Source: Chthonomonadaceae bacterium
GTDB taxonomy: Bacteria > Armatimonadota > Chthonomonadetes > Chthonomonadales > Chthonomonadaceae
Direction: 5' to 3'
Assembly (NCBI GenBank): GCA_025355115.1
Contig: JANXLO010000765.1
Span: 1 to 11,804 of the forward strand
Length of the DNA: 11,804 nucleotides
Shown here: positions 1 through 6,125 of the stretch, in pieces
How the letters are laid out: every line of letters begins with the position of its first letter
Position numbering within the stretch: the stretch's first letter is position 1
The notes under the pieces: model-generated
What the model was told of the DNA's origin: nothing
The model's input: the letters and a program-made list of their open reading frames with translations, nothing else
Databases searched by the model: none
Program-made: the position numbers and the translations under genes

Positions 1-750
1 CGTGTCTCGGATATTCCTCCGGACGAAGGGCATCCTTATGGGCACGGTAAGATAGAGAGCATCTCCGGCCTGCTCGAAGCCCTGCTCATCTTTTTTGCGG
101 CCTTCTACATCATATACGAGGCGGTCGGGAAGCTACGGTCACCGGTGCACAGCCCGCACTCAGGGCTGAATTGGGGACTTGCAGTCATGGGAGTCTCGGC
201 TCTCACCAACGTCTTCCTGTCACGCTACCTGCGGCGCGTTGCCCGCGAGACCGATTCGCTTGCCCTCCAGGCAGACGCCGAGCATCTGCAGGCCGATGTT
301 TACGCGTCACTAGGTGTTCTCGTCGGGCTGGCTCTGACCCGTTTTACTCCCTACGCCTGGTTCGATCCGCTCACCGCTCTTCTCGTGGCACTTTTCATTC
401 TGTTCGCAGCCTGCCGGCTGACCCGCGATGCGTTGTCGCCATTGCTTGACGAGCGACTGCCTGCCGAGGAGATTCTCGCGATTCAAAAGGCGCTTGAAAC
501 TCATTTGGAGGTGCGGGGGTATCATAAGCTGCGCACCCGCAAATCCGGCTCTCACCGGTACGTGGATGTTCATGTTCAGATGGACGACGAGCTGACTCTG
601 GTTCATGCCCATGACGTCGCCGAAGAGATCGAGGATCAAATTCGTGGCCTGCTTCCTGCCGCGCAGATCATCATTCACATAGAGCCTTATGCCGCCGAGA
701 TGCGCCACCAACGGGAGGCGCATGGCGGCGAGATGGAAGGGATCCGCTAG
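1..750 (+). CDS. Cation diffusion facilitator (CDF) family metal transporter, 5' end missing
   Basis: The reading frame is open from the first base and ends at TAG 748-750, giving the last 249 residues of a CDF transporter. These inner-membrane proteins export divalent metals such as Zn2+, Fe2+, Co2+ or Mn2+ in exchange for protons. The fragment opens with the family motif HPYGHGKIES (residues 11-20) after TM2. Hydrophobic segments lie near residues 21-40, 55-73, 96-115 and 120-140. The TM5 metal-site motif HxxxD is visible as H95 and D99 (nt 283-297). The last ~80 residues, with the signature YVDVHVQMDDELTLVHAHDV, match the cytoplasmic dimerisation (ZT_dimer) domain. The first two TM helices, holding the other half of the transport site, lie outside the window, so metal specificity cannot be judged. 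A GTG at 145 lies inside the gene and is not its start. The stop codon overlaps the start of the next gene by one base. Confidence 0.93.
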   Translation, partial: RVSDIPPDEGHPYGHGKIESISGLLEALLIFFAAFYIIYEAVGKLRSPVHSPHSGLNWGLAVMGVSALTNVFLSRYLRRVARETDSLALQADAEHLQADVYASLGVLVGLALTRFTPYAWFDPLTALLVALFILFAACRLTRDALSPLLDERLPAEEILAIQKALETHLEVRGYHKLRTRKSGSHRYVDVHVQMDDELTLVHAHDVAEEIEDQIRGLLPAAQIIIHIEPYAAEMRHQREAHGGEMEGIR

Positions 751-1949
751 TGCTGTTTTGGCCGCATCTGTTGCTTCTGTGCCTGCGCTATGGACGACCG
801 CTGTACTATGTTATCACAGGCGGAGCGATGCTGTTCTGGTTCGTAGGAACGGGACTGCTCGTTTTCAACAGGCACCGCTTTCAGAGGCTCTCAAACATCA
901 AGGTGCAAGCCGATGAGAGAGAAACGCTGCCCAGGCTCTCCATTCTAGTGCCCGCCTGCAACGAGGCGACGACCCTGGAACGCGCTATGGTCAGCCTGCT
1001 CGCGCTTGATTTCCCGAGCCTCGAGATCATCGCCGTGAACGACCGCTCCACGGACGGCACAGGAGCGTTGCTGGACCGACTGGCCGAAGGGGACGCTCGT
1101 CTAAAGGTGCTCCACATATCCTCTCTGCCTCACGGCTGGTTGGGGAAGAATCATGCGCTTCATGTCGCGAGCCAACAGGCAACCGGGGAGTGGCTGCTCT
1201 TCACCGACGCAGATGTGGTCTACTCCCCTGATGCTCTGTTGCGAGCCGTTACGCACGCTCAGCGCATGGAGGCGGATCACCTTGTCGTCTCCCCGCGCAT
1301 CGAAACGTGCAATTTTTGGGAGAGGCTCTTCGCGAGTTATTTTGGCTTGATGCTGAGTCTGCGCTGCCGCGTCTGGGACGTCGCCGACCCCCGCCGCTCC
1401 GCCTACTTCGGCTTCGGGGCATTCAACATGGTTCGAGCGAGCGCGTATCGGGAATTTGGGGGGCATGGCGCGCTCGCGATGGAGGTGGCCGACGACACGA
1501 AGCTGGGCAAAGTGGTGAAGCAAAACGGGTTTCGCACGGAGTTGATGGACGGCAGCGATCTGCTCTCCGTGCGCTGGGCGGTCGGCTTCGATGGAGTGAT
1601 GAACTGCCTTACCAAGAACGCCTACGCTGGCTTTGACTTCAAGACATCCCGAATGCTGGCCGCGATCCTCGGAATGCTCGTGACGGGCTTCTTCCCATTG
1701 ATTATCCTACTGCTCCCCTCTCCCGCCCACTGGCTCGCGCTTGGGGCACTGCTCGGAATGGCCTGCGGCGCCTGGGCTATGCGGCGCATCTCGCAAGCAA
1801 GCGCCTTCTACGGCCTGGCATACCCTCTCGCGACTCTCTTGCTCACCTTCATTATCCTGCGCTCGTCATGGCTGGCCTGCCATCAGAAGGGCATCTACTG
1901 GCGCGGAACTCTCTACCCATTGGACGAGCTCAGAAAGGGAGTTGTCTGA
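750..1949 (+). CDS. Membrane-anchored family 2 glycosyltransferase
   Basis: This 399-aa protein has a GT2 (GT-A fold) catalytic domain between hydrophobic ends. A membrane segment lies near residues 18-39. The catalytic domain starts at LSILVPACNE (63-72). It carries VNDRSTDGT (96-104) for nucleotide-sugar binding, the metal-binding DxD in FTDADV (D153, D155), the acidic EVADD (245-249) where the catalytic base is expected, and SVRW (273-276), resembling the (Q/R)xxRW motif. Three or four more membrane segments follow near 303-323, 328-345 and 355-373. The layout, the GWLGKNHAL segment (129-137) and the C-terminal WRGTLYPLDELR resemble glycosyltransferases that modify lipids or isoprenoids (HpnB- and CrtQ-like), but the acceptor is not established. 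The GTG start at 750 is supported by GGAAGGG at 735-741, eight bases upstream, and by TAGTG overlap with the transporter gene, which implies translational coupling. An in-frame ATG at 829 would delete most of the first membrane segment. Confidence 0.88.
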   Translation: MLFWPHLLLLCLRYGRPLYYVITGGAMLFWFVGTGLLVFNRHRFQRLSNIKVQADERETLPRLSILVPACNEATTLERAMVSLLALDFPSLEIIAVNDRSTDGTGALLDRLAEGDARLKVLHISSLPHGWLGKNHALHVASQQATGEWLLFTDADVVYSPDALLRAVTHAQRMEADHLVVSPRIETCNFWERLFASYFGLMLSLRCRVWDVADPRRSAYFGFGAFNMVRASAYREFGGHGALAMEVADDTKLGKVVKQNGFRTELMDGSDLLSVRWAVGFDGVMNCLTKNAYAGFDFKTSRMLAAILGMLVTGFFPLIILLLPSPAHWLALGALLGMACGAWAMRRISQASAFYGLAYPLATLLLTFIILRSSWLACHQKGIYWRGTLYPLDELRKGVV

Positions 1950-1993
1950 ACACAAGTAGCTTCAAGTCTTACCAGACGGACTTCCAACTCGTT

Positions 1994-4213
1994 TCATTCA
2001 GTCAAAGCAGGATGGCGCGCCTCCCAGGCGTTCATTCGGGCGGTCTCCTCGCGTAGAAACTTGATGTCAGTGAACGGCTCCACCCCATAGCGATACCACC
2101 AGACTCGCCCCTGTTTGTCGAGCAGCAGAGTGGCGTGCAGCTCTCTGTTCTCGAAATCGTCGAATGCTTTGCAGCGCTTCGCGGCGACGTGCTTGGTGTC
2201 GGAGAAAAGGCGCAGGGGATAGCCGGGGCTGCCCGCGAGGAAAGCCTGGTTCGCAGCAGGTGAGTCGGAGCTGACAGCGGCGATGTCGGTGCCGAGAGCT
2301 GCGAAAGTTTCCTTCTCCTTGCCAAGATCCTGAAGCTGCTTCGTGCAGGCAGGGCAGGTGCCGCCGAGATAGAAGACCAGCAGCATGTTTCGACCGCGCA
2401 TCGACGAGAGCCGGGCAGGCTTGCCGCTTGGCTCCGTCAGAGTGACATCTGGCAGAGGAAATGGCTGCCACTCCGACGGGCCGAAGCGCATCAGATCGGT
2501 CGAAGGAACGTAAGGCGTGGGGAACGGGGTGCGGACGGTGCAAGCCGGATCTGACTCAAGTCCAAGGGCTTTGACCCGGATCAGAGCGGGCAGATCGGCG
2601 TCGGCATGTCTCCAGACCTTTGCCAGCACGGAGTACTCCTCCAGCGCGTCTGCTCGCCTGCTCTGCGCAGCCAGCGCTTCCGTCAGCATCGCGATGGCGA
2701 AGCCGTTCTCCGGCTCTCGCTTCAGCCCTTCACGCAGGACTCCTTCCGCCTCTATCGGCTGATGCGAAGTCAGATAAGCCCAGGCAAGCGACTCGTAGAC
2801 AGGGCGCGGGTAGCCGATAGGGTCTCCGTGCTGGAAGCTGCGGTTCTCCATCTCCAGCGCCTTCTTCAGCATTTCGATGCCCTTTGGCACACCCCCGTCC
2901 TGCACGGCGAGGCGTCCGCGCATCTCCAGGCGGGCGGCGCTCCTCGCGTCTCCGTCCACCGTCAGCTTCTCGAACTCCGCTCCGATTTTGCGGGCCTCCG
3001 CGAGATCACCCTTGCCCAAAGCCGCCAGGCCGTGCTCGTAGAGATGCCAGGCTTTGTCACTTCCAGTATCCGACCAGCCGCTCTCCTTGTCGTTCAGAAT
3101 CTCGTCCCAGCGCTCACCCCGCACTCTCATTCTAAGCAGATTGAAGCGTCCAAGGTTGAAGGAGCCTGAGGAGTTGAACTGCGGGTCTCGAGGCGTATCT
3201 CGAAGCTCGACCGCCAGACGCACTCCCTCCTGTATGCGTCCGGTATATCCGATGACGCCGAGCAGAAAATCCTGGTTGTGCAGGAAATCCCACGTTTCGA
3301 ACGGCAGCTCTCCAGCCTCATAGCAGTATTTGCGCTCGGCGCGGGTAGCAGCGTCCATGGACTCCGTCGCCTTCAGGAACATTCCCAATCGCCCATAGAT
3401 ATGGCCCGGCATGTGCAGGGCATGGCCGACTGCGGGCGCGGCCTTCGCGTAGCCCAGGCAACTATCGAGGGCAGTCGAGGCGCTGTCTCCATCCCACATG
3501 TGAATTCGATAATGGTGCGCGGCAGGGTGCAGCGGGTTTTTCGCGAGCACCTCACGCAGAAGCGCATCGATGGCGACTTTGAAGGAAGTGCCGCTCTGCT
3601 CGTCCTTCAGCACCCATGCCAGAATCACCTTCGCCTCGACGTCGTCCGGATAGGCGTGTATCAGATCTTCCAGAGCTCGTATATTGTCGTTGTTTCGGGC
3701 CTTCGCCTCACCATCACGAAACGTGATGGCGAGCGCGTCGATATAGCGGCGTTCGCGGTCAGTGACCTTCTCCTTGCGGGCTGTCGCGAGCTTCAGAAAC
3801 TCCTTGCCTCGTGTGCTGTCCGCCATCGCCATGCCCCAGTAGGCCATCGCGCAGTCGGGATCGAGCATCGCGGCAGTGCGAAAAGCGCGCTCCGATTCGA
3901 ACCAGGAGAAGGAGTAAAGATAGTTGATGCCCTGGTCGAAGAACTTCTGCGCCTGAGGCTTCGAGGTGGTGACCGGGAAATGGACGTTGCCGATGCCTTT
4001 CATCAGTCGGGCCTGCTGACGCGGCCCCTGATCGAAGGCGCCGCCAAGCATAGAGTGGCTGCGGTCAGGCGGCTCGAGGCCCGGCTTCTGCACCGGGCGC
4101 GACAGGGCGTTCTTGCCCGGATCGTATTTTGTCTGGCCATGTGCCATGCTGCCAGCCGCAAGGCCTATCGCCAGTATAGCGAAAACCGAGCCGCGCTTAA
4201 AATTGACCTGCAT
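1994..4213 (-). CDS. Exported TPR-repeat protein with C-terminal redoxin (AhpC/TSA-like) domain
   Basis: This 739-aa protein begins with a signal peptide (residues 1-26: KR near the N-terminus, a hydrophobic core, then AHGQ), so it should act outside the cytoplasm. Residues ~75-550 are helical, TPR-like repeats of a recognisable family. Landmarks are FFDQGINYLYSFSWFESERAF (from 91), LDPDCAMAYWGMAMA (117-131), AAHHYRIHMWD (231-241) and GHALHMPGHIYGRLG (263-277). The His-rich positions 233, 234, 238, 264, 267 and 271 could bind metal, which is inference. The last ~150 residues form a thioredoxin-fold redoxin domain. LLVFYLGGTCPACTKQL carries a CPAC motif (C620, C623), followed by a VSSD loop (647-650) and the strand TLLLDKQGRVWWYRYG. 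It is likely a thiol-disulfide oxidoreductase or peroxiredoxin-like enzyme; its substrate is unknown. The ATG at 4213 follows GGGAGA on the minus strand at suitable spacing. The gene converges with the glycosyltransferase gene across 44 nt. Confidence 0.85.
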   Translation of the reverse strand: MQVNFKRGSVFAILAIGLAAGSMAHGQTKYDPGKNALSRPVQKPGLEPPDRSHSMLGGAFDQGPRQQARLMKGIGNVHFPVTTSKPQAQKFFDQGINYLYSFSWFESERAFRTAAMLDPDCAMAYWGMAMADSTRGKEFLKLATARKEKVTDRERRYIDALAITFRDGEAKARNNDNIRALEDLIHAYPDDVEAKVILAWVLKDEQSGTSFKVAIDALLREVLAKNPLHPAAHHYRIHMWDGDSASTALDSCLGYAKAAPAVGHALHMPGHIYGRLGMFLKATESMDAATRAERKYCYEAGELPFETWDFLHNQDFLLGVIGYTGRIQEGVRLAVELRDTPRDPQFNSSGSFNLGRFNLLRMRVRGERWDEILNDKESGWSDTGSDKAWHLYEHGLAALGKGDLAEARKIGAEFEKLTVDGDARSAARLEMRGRLAVQDGGVPKGIEMLKKALEMENRSFQHGDPIGYPRPVYESLAWAYLTSHQPIEAEGVLREGLKREPENGFAIAMLTEALAAQSRRADALEEYSVLAKVWRHADADLPALIRVKALGLESDPACTVRTPFPTPYVPSTDLMRFGPSEWQPFPLPDVTLTEPSGKPARLSSMRGRNMLLVFYLGGTCPACTKQLQDLGKEKETFAALGTDIAAVSSDSPAANQAFLAGSPGYPLRLFSDTKHVAAKRCKAFDDFENRELHATLLLDKQGRVWWYRYGVEPFTDIKFLREETARMNAWEARHPALTE

Positions 4214-4442
4214 TATCCATCTCCCGCCCGCGCTTTTTTCCGTGCATGGAACCTGCGCAGATCGACCGTCAGTTCATTCTGAAGGTCGCCGTCCGTCGCC
4301 ACTTAGTTTCCTTCCGCAAAGCCCAAAATCCTGCGATAGTTCGCGGTGCGGGACTCCACAGTGCATTCACTGCCTGCTGCGACAACTCTAGCTCCGAAAC
4401 AGTCTATGGCCAGGGCAGACGGGAACAATTGTGGGTTTTGCT

Positions 4443-4466
4443 GTGGTACACTAAGGTATGTACCGC
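4443..4466. promoter_or_regulatory. Inverted repeat with extended -10-like element
   Basis: GGTACA (4445-4450) and TGTACC (4459-4464) are perfect reverse complements around an 8-nt centre. A G-C pair and a G-U wobble extend the arms to eight. The left arm contains TG-G-TACACT (4444-4452), which reads as an extended -10 element, but there is no clear -35. It could be an operator overlapping a promoter, or chance. The predicted transcription start would fall at about 4458-4459, inside the right arm. Confidence 0.25.
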
Positions 4467-4535
4467 TTCCGCAAGCGTCCCCGCGCTCTGCATTATAGGA
4501 AGGCGCGTCAGCAGACCCCCTGTCACTTGAAATGA
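4458..4535 (+). CDS. Possible 25-aa highly basic small ORF, leaderless if real
   Basis: An ATG at 4458 opens 25 codons ending in TGA at 4533-4535, encoding MYRFRKRPRALHYRKARQQT followed by PCHLK. Nine of 25 residues are Arg or Lys, so the peptide would be strongly cationic and could bind nucleic acid or membranes. There is no ribosome binding site. However, the extended -10-like TGGTACACT ends six bases before the ATG, the spacing expected for a leaderless mRNA. Arg-rich short frames arise easily by chance in GC-rich DNA and I recognise no family, so this is only a candidate. Confidence 0.15.
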   Translation: MYRFRKRPRALHYRKARQQTPCHLK

Positions 4536-4670
4536 GCCGCAATCACGGGCCCGGCCTGCACATGCAGATCCGACAGTCGAGGGGACAAATGCTCGTCACT
4601 CTCCGACTCCCCCTGTGCGCTGGCTGAAGATATAGCTAGGTTTTGAAAAGAGGAAGGGAGTTTTTCGCAA

Positions 4671-6089
4671 ATGGCCTTTACGATTTCAATGCGTCGCCTG
4701 TCTTTGCTCGCTGGAGCTGCGGGCGCACTGGCTGCTTCGTTCGCAGGCTGCGGCGGCGGATCAAGCTCGCCGGGCGTCACGCCGCCGCCCAATACGGGAC
4801 GCGGCGCATGCGTGGCCAATACTGTACATGCGGATGGGCGTGCCCGATGGACGGTGCTCATCTACATGAACGCCGCGAACAGCCTTCAGCATGACAGCCT
4901 TATCAATGTGGGGCAGATGGCCTCGGTCGGCTCGGACGCCAATGTAAACATCGTGCTTCAGTGGAAGCAGACGATTGCGAGCCAGATCATCTACGCCAAT
5001 GGCGATGTCACCCCCTCGTTCGTCGGCACCCATAGGTACCTTATCCGTAAGCATTCCGCCTCCGATGTCAACAATATTCAGAACAACCACGACACCAGTT
5101 CGCTTGAGGCAGATCGTCTTGCCGACCCGGCCACCAATGCGCTCGACGCCTCGACCGGCGCGTCGACCTCCGACATGGGGAACGTCAACACCCTTTCGAA
5201 CTTCGTCAAATGGGGCACGAGCAACTATCCTGCCGACAACCTCGCCGTAGTCATCTGGAACCACGGCTCGGGCTGGCGTCCAGTCTATAACATCAGTCGC
5301 GCCGCCAGTCTGAAGCCCATGCCGCTTATCAACTTGCCGGGCCGACGCGCGTTCTCTCAGGACGACAATACCCGCAATGAGATACAGACATGGGAGCTTC
5401 CTGCAGCATTGACCGGGCTGTCTCAGCCAGTGGATGCTCTGGTGTTCGACGCCTCCCTGGAGCAGATGATCGAGGTCGCCTACCAGAACCGCACTGTGGC
5501 GCGAGTCCAGGTCGGCTCTGAAGAGAGCCCGCCAGGCCGGGGCTACCCCTATGACAAATGGCTCACCGACCTGAAGGCCAGTGGCAAAAACTCCTGTGAG
5601 GTCGCCGGGAATATCGTGCAGGATTTCGTCAACTCCTACTCCGGACAGACCGGCATCACGCAGTCCTACGTAGATCTTTCGAAGATGAGCGGAGTCGCTG
5701 CCGCGCTCGACGCCTTCGGGGCTGCTCTCCTTCCGCACATCAACGATCAGGCTGCGATCATCGCAAGCGCCAGAGCCAACGCCGTCCACTACGGAGAGGG
5801 CATGTCGCTCTATGCAGGCTTTGTCGATCTCTATGGGTTCGCCGACAATGTCGCGACGACGAGCACCAAGCCCGAGTTACAGCAGGCCGCGAACGTTTTA
5901 AAAGCGACCCTCGTTGGATCAAACGGCGCCGTCCTGCAGAACGGAATTGGCTCCTCAGACGAAGCGAACTCTCACGGCCTTTCGGTCTACATCCCTTCGC
6001 CTGGGGGATACCTTCCCGCCTACGGCTCGCTCTCACTGGCGGCGGATGCACCACACTGGCGGCAGTTCCTCCAGTCCCAGGTGCAGTAG
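4671..6089 (+). CDS. Clostripain-like (peptidase C11 family) lipoprotein with Ser at the nucleophile position
   Basis: This 472-aa protein starts with an exported signal: MRR at 7-9, a hydrophobic stretch, then SFAGC with Cys27 as the likely lipidated residue. A Gly/Ser/Pro-rich linker (28-41) follows. From residue ~59 it matches the C11 clostripain fold: WTVLIYMNAAN (60-70), LQHDSLINVGQM, then LAVVIWNHGSGW (191-202) with the catalytic His198. The block VDALVFDASLEQMIEVAYQ (254-272) corresponds to the family's DxxxFDxCLM nucleophile block. Residue 262 is Ser (codon TCC 5454-5456) where Cys is expected. ESPPGRGYPYDKWL (285-298) and the late GLSVYIPSP (436-444) also fit C11 proteins. Either the protein is a non-proteolytic relative or Ser acts as nucleophile; the first seems likelier. 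The ATG at 4671 follows AGGAAGGGAG (4651-4660) after 10 nt; a downstream ATG at 4689 is too far from it. The cyclase-STAND gene follows 36 nt later and may be cotranscribed. Confidence 0.85.
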   Translation: MAFTISMRRLSLLAGAAGALAASFAGCGGGSSSPGVTPPPNTGRGACVANTVHADGRARWTVLIYMNAANSLQHDSLINVGQMASVGSDANVNIVLQWKQTIASQIIYANGDVTPSFVGTHRYLIRKHSASDVNNIQNNHDTSSLEADRLADPATNALDASTGASTSDMGNVNTLSNFVKWGTSNYPADNLAVVIWNHGSGWRPVYNISRAASLKPMPLINLPGRRAFSQDDNTRNEIQTWELPAALTGLSQPVDALVFDASLEQMIEVAYQNRTVARVQVGSEESPPGRGYPYDKWLTDLKASGKNSCEVAGNIVQDFVNSYSGQTGITQSYVDLSKMSGVAAALDAFGAALLPHINDQAAIIASARANAVHYGEGMSLYAGFVDLYGFADNVATTSTKPELQQAANVLKATLVGSNGAVLQNGIGSSDEANSHGLSVYIPSPGGYLPAYGSLSLAADAPHWRQFLQSQVQ

Positions 6090-6125
6090 GACGGCGGATA
6101 GTCCGCATCAGGAGACGTTTTCCGA

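Larger units (their letters stand above)
4214..4670. other. 457-nt intergenic region between divergent genes
   Basis: This gap separates the minus-strand TPR/redoxin gene from the plus-strand C11-like gene, so promoters for both must lie here or nearby. I see no tRNA-like cloverleaf and no convincing -35/-10 pair directly before either gene. Visible elements are an inverted repeat with an extended -10-like TGGTACACT around 4443-4466, a possible 25-codon ORF at 4458-4535, a weak TATAGC at 4631-4636 without a matching -35, and the purine-rich ribosome binding site AGGAAGGGAG at 4651-4660. A longer minus-strand frame (4303-4542) lacks any recognisable protein character and is not called. Confidence 0.6.

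Noticed and set aside
1964-1983. Inverted repeat AAGTC/GACTT between the convergent glycosyltransferase and TPR/redoxin genes
   Set aside because: The stem is only 5 bp, AT-rich, with a 10-nt loop and no T tract; too weak to call a terminator.
3278-4282. Plus-strand open frame of 334 codons opposite the TPR/redoxin gene
   Set aside because: It is antisense to a gene with clear family motifs and a signal peptide. Its translation shows no recognisable domain; long antisense frames are common in GC-rich DNA.
4761-5789. Minus-strand open frame of 342 codons opposite the C11-like gene
   Set aside because: The plus strand has a lipoprotein signal, family motifs and a ribosome binding site. The antisense translation has no coherent domain pattern.
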